DNA of 64,000 bases from Nocardia altamirensis NBRC 108246 (GTDB lineage Bacteria; Actinomycetota; Actinomycetes; Mycobacteriales; Mycobacteriaceae). The notes under the pieces were generated by a model. That model saw nothing but the letters and a program-made list of their open reading frames with translations. It did no database searches and was not told the origin of the DNA. The position numbers were made by a program, and so were the translations under genes. The stretch covers positions 1 to 64,000 of the forward strand of contig NZ_BDAY01000051.1 of NCBI RefSeq assembly GCF_001612685.1, in the 5' to 3' direction. Within the stretch, counting starts at the first letter, position 1. Each line of letters starts with the position of its first letter. Shown piece after piece: positions 35,412-43,921 of the stretch.

Positions 35412-36387
35412 GACCTGCGGCCAGTTCGTCATCGATCAGGGACTCGTTCATGAGCATGCGTGTTCGGCCTTCGCGGACCGTGCAGACGCACGTGCCGCAG
35501 GCTGATTCGCGGCAGACGTACGGTGCGTCGAGGCCGTTGTCGAGAAGTACGTCCAAGAGTTTCCGGTTTCGTGGCCACTCGAGCACAACGGTCTCGCCGT
35601 CGATGTCGACGCGCACGGTGGCCGAGTCGCCGGTCGCACGTCGCACTGGTGCGAGTACTGGCTGCTCGAAGGGGTTTTCGGTCAGCGAGTGGTACTTCTC
35701 CTGATGAATGTTGCGCTGCGGCAGGCCTAGCTGCGCCGCCGCGGCCGTTGCGATGTCGATGAATCCGGCTGGCCCGCACAGGAATATGTCCCGAGTCCGA
35801 TACTGGACCAGCAGGTCCGCGACGCCGCCGACGGTCGGCAGCCCATGCTCGGACTCGAGCCAGTGCCGGAGGGTCAGGCGCTCGGGAAACCGGCCGGCCA
35901 ACTGCTCGAGCTCGCCGGCGAAGATGATTGAGCTCGACTCTCGGTTGGCGTAGAGCAGCGCGACCCGCCCGGTGCCCGCGGTGAGCACCGATCGGATGAT
36001 GGACATGATCGGGGTGATGCCGCTGCCCGCCGCACACAGCAGCAGGTCCGCGTCCAGGGAGCGCGGCGTGCAGGTGCCCGCCGGTTCCAGGACGCTGATC
36101 ATGGTGCCCGCGGTGATGTTGTCGCACAGCCAGTTCGAGGCGTATCCCCCTGCGGTGCGTTTGATGGTGACCGCGAGCCGGTCATCGCAGTGCGGACTGC
36201 TGCTCAGCGAATAGCAGCGGGCGACCGAGCCGGTGCGTTCACTCGGCACGCGCAGCGTGAGGAATTGACCTGGCGCATAGCTGAATCGCCCGGAGAGATC
36301 TTCCGGGATGTCGAAAACGAGCGTCACGGCGTCGGCGGTCTCGACGATGACGTCACAGATCTTCACCTGGTGCGCACGAGGATTCAC
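35350..36387 (-). CDS. ferredoxin-type oxygenase reductase (FAD, NAD, plant-type 2Fe-2S)
   Basis: The protein (345 aa) is a three-domain electron-transfer reductase like PaaE or KshB: FAD-binding with RCYSLSSSP, NAD-binding with CAAGSGITPIMSII and LCGPAGFID, and a C-terminal plant-type 2Fe-2S domain with CRESACGTCVC and a distal Cys (LACQT). It would pass electrons from NAD(P)H to an oxygenase. The start overlaps the stop of the hydrolase gene (ATGA). It is last in an operon headed by the Baeyer-Villiger monooxygenase; no iron-dependent oxygenase is adjacent, so its partner is not clear. Confidence 0.92.
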   Translation of the reverse strand: MNPRAHQVKICDVIVETADAVTLVFDIPEDLSGRFSYAPGQFLTLRVPSERTGSVARCYSLSSSPHCDDRLAVTIKRTAGGYASNWLCDNITAGTMISVLEPAGTCTPRSLDADLLLCAAGSGITPIMSIIRSVLTAGTGRVALLYANRESSSIIFAGELEQLAGRFPERLTLRHWLESEHGLPTVGGVADLLVQYRTRDIFLCGPAGFIDIATAAAAQLGLPQRNIHQEKYHSLTENPFEQPVLAPVRRATGDSATVRVDIDGETVVLEWPRNRKLLDVLLDNGLDAPYVCRESACGTCVCTVREGRTRMLMNESLIDDELAAGLTLACQTLPESDDLHIAFDQ

Positions 36388-37271
36388 ACCGCCACCTCCG
36401 CGCGCGGCGCGACGGCGCCACAGAGCACAGACAGATGTTCGGTGATCTCTTCGCGTCGCTCGTACGGCAGTTGATGACCGGAGCCCGGATACTCGACCAG
36501 CCGCGCATCGGGCAGCCGCGCGGCGAGGGCTCTGGCGTAGCGCACGGGGGTAATGGTGTCGCGGGCGCCTGCCAGAATGACGGTCTCGATCCCCGCAAAC
36601 CCGGCAAGCGCGTGGAAACGGTTGTGCCGCAACATAGACGAGCCCATGTCGGCGACGGCCCGTGGATGCGCCTGTGCCGCCTGCCAGACGACGCGGTCGA
36701 GGTCGTGGCGGCGCGGGTTGACACCGAACATGCCGAACCGGTTGAGCTGCCGCAGCAGAAACAGCGGCCGGGCAGGCATTCTCGTGCGCGCGATCAGACC
36801 GATGACCAGGGTTTGAAGTGCCGGAAAGCGCAGCAGCAGTGCACGACCCGTCGCAGGCAGCTCGCCTGCCCCGGTGGCCACCATGGCGATCCCGCGGGCG
36901 CGGGCCCGCACCAGCTCGGAATGCCGTTCGGCCAGCGTCATCAGTGTCATGCCGCCCATCGAGTGACCGCCGAATACCACCGGCCCGCTCGGCACGAGGT
37001 CGGTGACCACGTCGGCCAGATCATCGGCCAGCATTTCCAGACTGGCCCGGGTCCGTGCCGAAAGTCCGTGCCCGCGATGGTCGTACGCAATCACCCGCAG
37101 TGCCGGATCGGCCCGAACGAGCAATTCGGCAACGTCCTCCCATGACCGGCTCGACAGCCCCCAGCCGTGCAGGAGCACTACGGTGACCTTGCCGATCGGC
37201 GCACCCCATTCGGTGACGTGCAGCCAAGCCCCATCGTGGCGCGGAAACCGGTACTCGCGCCTGGCGGTCAT
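36384..37271 (-). CDS. alpha/beta hydrolase
   Basis: This is a 295-residue alpha/beta hydrolase. The oxyanion segment LLHGWGLSS, nucleophile elbow GGHSMGG, acid-bearing GARDTITP and C-terminal GSGHQLPYE supply a full triad. In an operon with a Baeyer-Villiger monooxygenase it could hydrolyse the ester or lactone that enzyme makes. Both ends overlap neighbours by 4 bases (SDR upstream, reductase downstream), indicating strong translational coupling. ATG 37271 is the overlapping start. Confidence 0.9.
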   Translation of the reverse strand: MTARREYRFPRHDGAWLHVTEWGAPIGKVTVVLLHGWGLSSRSWEDVAELLVRADPALRVIAYDHRGHGLSARTRASLEMLADDLADVVTDLVPSGPVVFGGHSMGGMTLMTLAERHSELVRARARGIAMVATGAGELPATGRALLLRFPALQTLVIGLIARTRMPARPLFLLRQLNRFGMFGVNPRRHDLDRVVWQAAQAHPRAVADMGSSMLRHNRFHALAGFAGIETVILAGARDTITPVRYARALAARLPDARLVEYPGSGHQLPYERREEITEHLSVLCGAVAPRAEVAV

Positions 37272-38218
37272 GACCGGGCTCCGGCCGGTGTCGCCTCGAC
37301 GGGCAAGGCGGTGGCCTGCGCTGCGGGTTCGGTGCCGAGGAAACGCAATGCACGCACACCGAGTTCTTCGAGCCGCTGCGTGGTGAAGGATCTGGCGATG
37401 GTGCGGTTGATGCCAGGAGCGAGACGCAGCAGGAAGTAGCCGAGCCAGGCTTCGGCACGAACCGGGACGACCGCCAAGTCGAATCGCATGGCGCGCACTG
37501 CTGCCCGCGCAACCAGGTCGGGACTCATCGGCGAAAACGGCAGCTTGGCGGCGAATTCTTGGATCTGCTGGCTGACCTGTAATCCCCTGGCGACGAGGTC
37601 CTGGTCGATGCCGACGTAGGTAGCGTGCTTGCCGATGTCGGTATTGATGACGCCGGGGCAGATCGCGCTGACGCCAACGCCTTTCGGCCCGAACTCCAGC
37701 CGCAGGCACTCGGTGAGCATCTTCACGCCCGCCTTGGACACCGAGTAGGCAGGAAAGGCCGGGGTCGGCGTGAATGCGGCAGCCGAGGCGATATTGACGA
37801 TGTGGCCTGGCATCTCGTGCTCGATCATCATCGTCCCGAACGTGCGGCAGCCGTGCACCACACCCATCAGGTTCACGCCGAGCTGCAGGTCCCAGTCCTC
37901 GGGCTCCAGGTCGGCGAAGGCGCCGCCGACCATGATCCCGGCATTGTTGACCAGCACATCGGGCACCCCGTGATCGGCGAGCACGTCCCTGGCGAAGGCG
38001 CGCCATGCGGCGGGGTCCGTGACGTCGAGCCGGGCCGGGCTCGCGGTACAGCCGGTCGCCTGGATCATCGCGACGGTGGCCGATGCGGCATCCAGATCGA
38101 TATCGGAGACAATGACGTGTGCGCCCTTGCGCGCGAAGCGGATCGCGATGGCCCGGCCGATACCGCTGCCCGCACCGGTCACCACGACGAGGCGAGGCTG
38201 GAGATTGTTGAGTTTCAC
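37268..38218 (-). CDS. short-chain dehydrogenase/reductase
   Basis: This classical SDR of 316 aa has the cofactor motif VTGAGSGIGRA near residue 13, NNAGIM, and the catalytic YSVSK with upstream Ser in NIASAAAF. Asp in VSDIDLDAA points to NAD preference. About 40 extra C-terminal residues follow the Rossmann core. The GTG start overlaps the monooxygenase stop (GTGA) and the end overlaps the hydrolase ATG, so it is the second gene of the four-gene run. It could interconvert an alcohol and the ketone used by the monooxygenase. Confidence 0.92.
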   Translation of the reverse strand: MKLNNLQPRLVVVTGAGSGIGRAIAIRFARKGAHVIVSDIDLDAASATVAMIQATGCTASPARLDVTDPAAWRAFARDVLADHGVPDVLVNNAGIMVGGAFADLEPEDWDLQLGVNLMGVVHGCRTFGTMMIEHEMPGHIVNIASAAAFTPTPAFPAYSVSKAGVKMLTECLRLEFGPKGVGVSAICPGVINTDIGKHATYVGIDQDLVARGLQVSQQIQEFAAKLPFSPMSPDLVARAAVRAMRFDLAVVPVRAEAWLGYFLLRLAPGINRTIARSFTTQRLEELGVRALRFLGTEPAAQATALPVEATPAGARS

Positions 38219-39792
38219 ACCGACTCCTTGGCAGTGGCGACGACCTCGGCGGCAGGCGATGAGCCGATCGTGTAGCGGTACACATCCAGGTCGAAATGCC
38301 GGTTGTGCCAGTACATCTCGCCGTGGGTGGTGGGGCGGAACGGCGAGTCGCCGTGATTGTCGATGTAGTAGGTGTTCGAACCCGCACAGGTCGGGGTGAA
38401 CAAGAAGTTCCGTTCCTGCCGCCGCAGGCAGTGCCGGAAGTACTCGTCGTGCGCCTCCTGCCGGATCTCCACGACGTCGGCGCCCCGGCGGCCCGCCTCG
38501 GCGATCGCACGACTCAGGTGCGCCGCGGTGGCCTCGATCATCCAGATGTAGGAGCCGAGCACGAACCCGTAGGGTCCGGTGATGGTGAACGCGTTCGGGA
38601 ATCCGGGAACAGACACGCCCTGATACGACTGGAAGCGATGGGCGTCCCAGAATGCACCGAGCTCCATGCCGCCGCGCCCACGCACCGGGAAGGGCGGGAC
38701 CGCGCCACGGTCCCACAGCTTGAATCCCGTCGCGCAGACCAAGACGTCGATCTCGTGCTCGACCCCGTCGACGGTGCGCACCCCGCGCTCGGTGATCCGC
38801 TCGATCGAATCGGTGACCAGACTGACGTCGGCGCGGTTGAAGGTCTTCAGATAGTCGTTCGACATCGAGGGCCGTTTGCAGCCCAATCCGTACTTCGGCG
38901 TGAGCTTTTCCCGGAGCACCGGATCGTCGACCTGGTTGCGCATCCACCGCCGCACCGGGATCTCGCCGGCCCGCCGCAGCGTGGTGCCGAGCCAGGCAGG
39001 CCCGGCAAGATTCCCGCTCATCGCCACTTCGGTGGCCACGGTGCCGAGCAAGCGCGCCGCCGAGCGCACCGGCTTGTTGCTCAGCAGGGCGCGACCGAGC
39101 GAACCCACTTCCGCGTCGTTCTTGGGGAAGACCCAGATCGGGGTGCGCTGGAAGACGGTGAGGTGCGCAGTCTCGTCGACGATCGCCGGAATCAGTTGCA
39201 GCGCAGTGGCGCCGGTCCCGATCACCGCGACCCGCTTGCCCGCGAGCGACAGGTCGTGATCCCACATCGCGGTGTGCACGAGGCTGCCCGTGAAGTCATG
39301 CAGACCCGGGATGTCCGGCATCTTCGGGCGTTCCAGCCCACCGACCGCCATGACCACGTAGCGCCCGGTGATCTCCTGACCGCCGTCGGTGGCCAGCCGC
39401 CAGATGCTGTTGTCCTCATCGAAATTCGCGGCGACGATGGTGGTGTTCAGCCTGAGCTTGGAACGCAACCCGTACTTGTCCACCATGCCGTCGGCGTAGT
39501 CGCGCAGCTCGGTACCGGGCGCGTAGATCCGGGACCAGTCGCCGCGTTGCTCGTAGGAAAAGCTGTAGATGAACGACGGGATGTCCACCGCGACACCGGG
39601 GTAGGTGTTGGCGTGCCAGGTACCGCCGACCCGGTCCCACTTGTCCACGATCAGAAAGTCGTGAATCCCCTTTCTTTGCAATGCGATTCCGGTGCCGATC
39701 CCGCCGAAACCGGCGCCGATGACCACGACCTCGTGGTCGGGCCGTATTCGTGCCTGCACCGGCACAGGGGTATTGCCGTTCTTCTCATCCAT
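38215..39792 (-). CDS. Baeyer-Villiger-type flavin monooxygenase
   Basis: The enzyme (525 aa) has an N-terminal FAD Rossmann motif VVIGAGFGGIGTG, the Baeyer-Villiger fingerprint F167-x-G-x3-H173-x3-W177 (DFTGSLVHTAMWD) and a second Rossmann motif AVIGTGATALQ for NADPH. It would convert ketones to esters or lactones. The gene set with an SDR and a hydrolase resembles the mycobacterial mymA-lipR-SDR group. It is first in the operon and 30 bases downstream of the metal-dependent hydrolase pair, so all six minus-strand genes may be one transcript. Confidence 0.93.
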   Translation of the reverse strand: MDEKNGNTPVPVQARIRPDHEVVVIGAGFGGIGTGIALQRKGIHDFLIVDKWDRVGGTWHANTYPGVAVDIPSFIYSFSYEQRGDWSRIYAPGTELRDYADGMVDKYGLRSKLRLNTTIVAANFDEDNSIWRLATDGGQEITGRYVVMAVGGLERPKMPDIPGLHDFTGSLVHTAMWDHDLSLAGKRVAVIGTGATALQLIPAIVDETAHLTVFQRTPIWVFPKNDAEVGSLGRALLSNKPVRSAARLLGTVATEVAMSGNLAGPAWLGTTLRRAGEIPVRRWMRNQVDDPVLREKLTPKYGLGCKRPSMSNDYLKTFNRADVSLVTDSIERITERGVRTVDGVEHEIDVLVCATGFKLWDRGAVPPFPVRGRGGMELGAFWDAHRFQSYQGVSVPGFPNAFTITGPYGFVLGSYIWMIEATAAHLSRAIAEAGRRGADVVEIRQEAHDEYFRHCLRRQERNFLFTPTCAGSNTYYIDNHGDSPFRPTTHGEMYWHNRHFDLDVYRYTIGSSPAAEVVATAKESV

Positions 39793-39822
39793 GGTCAGAT
39801 CCGATCCCGGTTCCCGCGCCTG

Positions 39823-40704
39823 CTACTTGACTCGATCGCGCAATTGGCCATCGGTCCCGAACAATTCGAGCCGCCACTGCTCCAGGAGGGCGGTGGTGTC
39901 GATGTCGTCGGGGTGGAAGTCGCGGACCATGTAGGTACGCAGCTCTTTCATCAACCCGCGCACCACCGGGCCACGGAAGAGCTCGATCGCCTGTCGGGTC
40001 ACCGTGATCGGATGCCACGCAGTGCGATCGGCGAGTATCGAGGCGATCACGGCGACGGACAGGAACGGGATGACCCCGTAATACATCACCGCCATGGCCA
40101 GGATGCGCGTCTCCTCGGACCCGTCGACGGCACGAAACACGTCGAAGGCCACGGATTTGTGTTCCAGCTCCTCGAAGGCATGCCAGTCGAGCAGATGCCA
40201 CACCTCGGGATCCCCCGGTATGGCCCGGATTTCCTCGTTGGACAGCACCCGCTGCGCCATGGTCGCCGTGTAGTGCTCGGCGGCGGCGGTCAACGCCAGG
40301 TGCAGGTGCCGCGGCAAGAGCCGCTCCGCGCGGACGAGCGTCTTCTCCCGACGTGAATCCTTGGGGAAGTCCGCCACTTTGACGAAGAGATAGCCCAGCT
40401 CGATGAGCTGGTGATTCAGCACCCGATGCTGGTTGCCGTGGACCGCCTCTTGGCCGATGAATCCGGCCACCCGCTTCTTCAGCGCCGGGTCGGTGATCTC
40501 GTCCGCGAAGCGCCGCACCGAACGAATGAAGGACTCCTCGCCCGGCGGGAAGCCGCCCGACAGCAGGGCAACGAGATGACTCAGGACGATATTGCCTTCG
40601 ATGAAATGCCGCTGGATCGGCTCCAGCTGTCCGAACCGGAAGCGCATCCGGCGAACTTTCGGGTAGGCGACCGAGGTTGGCAACGACGCTGTTGGTTTAC
40701 TCAT
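39823..40704 (-). CDS. metal-dependent hydrolase, PF10118 type (paralog 1)
   Basis: The 293-residue helical protein has the family's acidic/His motifs: FIGQEAVHGNQHRVLN, AAAEHYTAT and WHAFEELEHKSVAFDVFR, which resemble a ferritin-like diiron site. It has a hydrophobic helix pair near residue 205 that may associate with membranes. The family is annotated as predicted metal-dependent hydrolase but activity is unproven. It is 48 bases downstream of a close paralog (both share RFADxITDPxLKKRVAxFIGQEA) and upstream of the monooxygenase. Confidence 0.85.
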   Translation of the reverse strand: MSKPTASLPTSVAYPKVRRMRFRFGQLEPIQRHFIEGNIVLSHLVALLSGGFPPGEESFIRSVRRFADEITDPALKKRVAGFIGQEAVHGNQHRVLNHQLIELGYLFVKVADFPKDSRREKTLVRAERLLPRHLHLALTAAAEHYTATMAQRVLSNEEIRAIPGDPEVWHLLDWHAFEELEHKSVAFDVFRAVDGSEETRILAMAVMYYGVIPFLSVAVIASILADRTAWHPITVTRQAIELFRGPVVRGLMKELRTYMVRDFHPDDIDTTALLEQWRLELFGTDGQLRDRVK

Positions 40705-40752
40705 GACATTCCTTGCGTGACAAACAGATTGAAGAGGGGCTGACTCCGCGCC

Positions 40753-41628
40753 CTATTTGAGGTGATCGACGAGCGATCCGTCGGGGCCGAAGAGCTGCTC
40801 CTGCCACCGCCGCAGCACCGCTGCGGTGTCGATGTCGTCGGGGTGGAAACCCGGCCGCATGTACTTGGCGAGTTCCTTCATCAGCCCGCGAAACACCGGA
40901 CCGCGGAACAGTTCCCAGCTCTGCCTGGCCAGGGTCACCGGCTGCCTGCGGGCGATCGGATCCCGCGCGAGCGACACCATCAGATTGCCGTAGGTGAGTG
41001 GCATCGTCAGCGCGTACAGCGCGAGCATCACCCCGATCCGGGTGACCTCCGATCCGCCGATCTCGCGATAGACATCGAAGGCCACCGACTTGTGTTCCAT
41101 CTCTTCGTAGGCGTGCCAATACATCAGGTTCCAGATCTCCGGCTCCGCCGGAATCGCCTGGATCTCCTCGCTGGTCAACATCCGCTCGGCGAGCACCGCC
41201 GTGTAGTGCTCCGCCGCGGCCGTCATGGCGAGGTGAACGGTCGCGGGCAGCCGTTGCTCCAGCCGGGTCAGCGCGGCGCGATACTGCTCGGTGTCCATCC
41301 ATTGGAGGTAGTCGTAGCCGAGCGCGAACAGTCGCTCGTTGAGATGCCGGTGCTCGTGCCCATGCATCGCTTCCTGTCCGATGAACGCGGCCACCCGCTT
41401 CTTCAACACCGGATCGGTGATCTGGTCGGCGAACCGGCGCACCGAGCGGATGAAGCTCTCCTCTCCGGCCGGGAATGCCGCCGAAAGCCCTGCGACGAAG
41501 TGGCTGAACACCATGTCGTTCTCGACGAAGTACTTCCCGTTCGTCTCGGACTCGCCGAAGCGGAACTTGATGCGTCTGACCTTGGGGTATGCCGCAGGTC
41601 GCCGGTCTTTGCTCGTTGCTGTTGCCAT
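40753..41628 (-). CDS. metal-dependent hydrolase, PF10118 type (paralog 2)
   Basis: This 291-residue protein is a paralog of the gene at 39823, with the same motifs: FIGQEAMHGHEHRHLN, AAAEHYTAV and WHAYEEMEHKSVAFDVYR. ATG 41628 (MATATSKDRR) is preferred over the open frame that runs antisense through the TetR gene. It is the promoter-proximal gene of the minus-strand run and diverges from a TetR regulator across a perfect 18-bp palindrome. Tandem duplication is likely, as the two genes are adjacent and collinear. Confidence 0.87.
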   Translation of the reverse strand: MATATSKDRRPAAYPKVRRIKFRFGESETNGKYFVENDMVFSHFVAGLSAAFPAGEESFIRSVRRFADQITDPVLKKRVAAFIGQEAMHGHEHRHLNERLFALGYDYLQWMDTEQYRAALTRLEQRLPATVHLAMTAAAEHYTAVLAERMLTSEEIQAIPAEPEIWNLMYWHAYEEMEHKSVAFDVYREIGGSEVTRIGVMLALYALTMPLTYGNLMVSLARDPIARRQPVTLARQSWELFRGPVFRGLMKELAKYMRPGFHPDDIDTAAVLRRWQEQLFGPDGSLVDHLK

Positions 41629-41675
41629 GTCCGCCACCACTCTGTCTGGGACAATTCCGCCTGGCTCTAATTTAT

Positions 41676-41693
41676 CGACCGACGCGTCGGTCG
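41676..41693. promoter_or_regulatory. TetR operator palindrome
   Basis: CGACCGACGCGTCGGTCG is a perfect 18-bp palindrome, 48 bases upstream of the hydrolase start and 41 upstream of the TetR start. It is the obvious site for the adjacent regulator to control both directions. Confidence 0.85.
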
Positions 41694-41733
41694 TCAATAT
41701 GAATCGGACACAGAGAGCCGGTAAGCTACCGGA

Positions 41734-42375
41734 GTGACCGTTTCGGAACGTCGCGGCAGAGGCCGACCCGTCGACCCCGACCTCGTGCAACGCAGGCACT
41801 CGGACCTCATCGAGGCCGCGACGGAGGTCTTCGCGGAAATCGGTTACACGAAGGCGGGCATCGCCGACATCACCCAGCGCGCAGGACTCGGAAAGGGCAC
41901 GTTCTACCAGTATTTCGACAGCAAGAAGGACGTGTTCGACGGTGTGATCGACCAAGCCGTCAACGAGGTAAGCCTGCTGATCATGACCGAAACCAGCACG
42001 CTGGCACACGGTTCGATCGACGATCTCGAGCACAGCATCCGCACCGTGGCCACCCGCCTGTTCACGATGGCCGACGAACGACCGCACGCCGTGCGCATGC
42101 TCGTCGAGGGCATCCAGGACGAAGACATCAGAGCCAGACTGCTCGGCCTGAGCGCGAATCTGGAAGCGACAACGGCCATCACGCTGCGACACGGTGTCGA
42201 CGCCGGCGCCCTCCGCGCGGATGCCGATGTCGACTTCGCCGCACACCTACTGCTGAGCCTCGCACTCGGCGGACTGCTGCGCATCATCCGCGGCGATCTC
42301 ACCGACCCGGTGGTCCGCGCGAAGTACGTGGAATCCGCCGTCGCCACCGCGCGCACCCTGCTCGGCCCCCAATAG
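41734..42375 (+). CDS. TetR family regulator
   Basis: The 213-residue protein has the HTH segment DLIEAATEVFAEIGYTKAGIADITQRAGLGKGTFYQYF at residues 25-62 and an all-helical ligand domain. The GTG at 41734 is preceded by CTACCGGA with only a weak ribosome-binding site. It is divergent from the six-gene hydrolase/monooxygenase run, with the 18-bp palindrome between them, so it is the likely repressor of that run. The ABC1 kinase gene follows after 14 bases and may be co-transcribed. Confidence 0.9.
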   Translation: MTVSERRGRGRPVDPDLVQRRHSDLIEAATEVFAEIGYTKAGIADITQRAGLGKGTFYQYFDSKKDVFDGVIDQAVNEVSLLIMTETSTLAHGSIDDLEHSIRTVATRLFTMADERPHAVRMLVEGIQDEDIRARLLGLSANLEATTAITLRHGVDAGALRADADVDFAAHLLLSLALGGLLRIIRGDLTDPVVRAKYVESAVATARTLLGPQ

Positions 42376-42389
42376 ACCTGGCGCCAACC

Positions 42390-43769
42390 ATGATCGACGA
42401 TTCGATGCCAACAGGCAGGCTCGACCGCGGCCGCTTGCTCGGTGGCGCGGCCACCACGCACGCGATGCGAGTGGCGAAGACCCGGTTGTCGATGATCGGA
42501 CGTTCCGAGCGGGCCAGGGAACTGCTCGCCGAACAAGCCACCATCCAGGCGGTGGAACACCTGGTGGCGTTGCTCGGCAGCATGAAGGGCGCCGCCATGA
42601 AGATCGGGCAGACCCTGGCACTTGCCGACCTGGAGCTGCTGCCGCAGCCGCATCGCGACCGGATCCGAGCCACCCTCAGCACCCTCTGCGACCAGGCGCC
42701 CCGGGTTCCGTTCGCCTCGATGCGCAAGGTCATCGAAACCGACCTCGGCCCGATCGCAACGCATTTCGCCGAATTCGACGCGGAGCCGGTGGCCGCGGCA
42801 TCCATCGGCCAGGTCTACCGAGCACGCCTGCACGACGGACGCGTGGTGGCGGTCAAAGTGCAATACCCCGGGGTGGACCGTGCCGTGCGAGCGGATCTGC
42901 AGAATCTCGCCCTGTTCGCCAAACTCTCGCGCACGCTGCTTCCCGCGTTCACCTCGACACCGCTACTGGAGGAGATCCGGCTCGGCATCGAGAGCGAACT
43001 CGACTATCGCGCAGAGGCACTCACGCAGCACCGGGTCGCACAGTCGTTCCGCGATCATCCCTTCATCCGCATCCCCGACAGCCTCCCCGAGCTGTCCAGC
43101 CGACGAGTTCTGGTCACCGAATACTTCGCGGGCCACGCGTTCGCACACCTGCGTGACCTGCCCGTCGCCGAGCGAAACCGCATCGGGGAACTGGTCTTTC
43201 GCTTCTACATCGGCTCGATCTTCACCGACAACGAGTTCTGCGGCGACCCGCACCCAGGCAACATGCTGCTCGGCGACGACGGCACGCTCGCCTTCCTCGA
43301 TTTCGGCCTCTACCGGCAGATGGACCCCGACCTGGTCGACTTCGAACGCCGATGCCTGCGCGCCGCGGCGGCGGGCCGCGCGGACGACCTCTTGGCCATG
43401 CTCCTCGGCGGCAACGTCTTCGACCCGGCAGCCGGACTCACCGCCGCCGAATGCCTGGACTACATCAATGCCGCCGCCGACTGGTCACTCACCGACGCCG
43501 ACATCACCATCACCCCGGCGCTGGCCACCGGCGCGTTCGCCGCGGCGGTCGACCCGCGCCGCACCCAGCCCGGCGTCGACGCGCTGCGCCTGCCTGCCGA
43601 GCACGCGCTCCCCCGCCGCGTCGAATTCATGGTGCTCGGCATCCTCGGCCAGCTTGGCGCCACCGGCAACTGGTACCGCATCGCGCGCGAGTGGCTCGAC
43701 GGCGATCCGCCCGCCACCGACATCGGTCGTCGCATCGCGGACTGGCGGCGCAGCCGCGCGCTGCCGTAG
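42390..43769 (+). CDS. ABC1/UbiB-family atypical kinase
   Basis: The 459-residue protein has the ABC1 hallmarks: the KxGQ motif MKGAAMKIGQTL near residue 70, the Ala-rich nucleotide loop AAASIGQVYRA, the catalytic CGDPHPGNML, and the metal-binding LDFGLYRQM. UbiB-type proteins support isoprenoid-quinone or other lipid metabolism and have ATPase activity. No C-terminal transmembrane pair is apparent. It follows the TetR gene closely. Actinobacteria make menaquinone, so a ubiquinone role does not apply. Confidence 0.9.
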   Translation: MIDDSMPTGRLDRGRLLGGAATTHAMRVAKTRLSMIGRSERARELLAEQATIQAVEHLVALLGSMKGAAMKIGQTLALADLELLPQPHRDRIRATLSTLCDQAPRVPFASMRKVIETDLGPIATHFAEFDAEPVAAASIGQVYRARLHDGRVVAVKVQYPGVDRAVRADLQNLALFAKLSRTLLPAFTSTPLLEEIRLGIESELDYRAEALTQHRVAQSFRDHPFIRIPDSLPELSSRRVLVTEYFAGHAFAHLRDLPVAERNRIGELVFRFYIGSIFTDNEFCGDPHPGNMLLGDDGTLAFLDFGLYRQMDPDLVDFERRCLRAAAAGRADDLLAMLLGGNVFDPAAGLTAAECLDYINAAADWSLTDADITITPALATGAFAAAVDPRRTQPGVDALRLPAEHALPRRVEFMVLGILGQLGATGNWYRIAREWLDGDPPATDIGRRIADWRRSRALP

Positions 43770-43921
43770 CGACGGAATACCCGACACCGTCACCGCCCGA
43801 TCATCGAAACAACACTCCTCGTCCCGACAGGCCGCTCGGCATGGCTCACCTGCGGGTGCTGCGTCGCTGGACCTTTCGTACCTGTCGACATAAACCGTTG
43901 TGCCGCATAACTTCTGATCCC

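Noticed and set aside
43352..43921. N-terminal extension of the kinase-aminotransferase fusion into the ABC1 gene
   Set aside because: The extra residues are arginine/proline-rich out-of-frame translation of the ABC1 gene; the kinase domain starts cleanly at ATG 43922.
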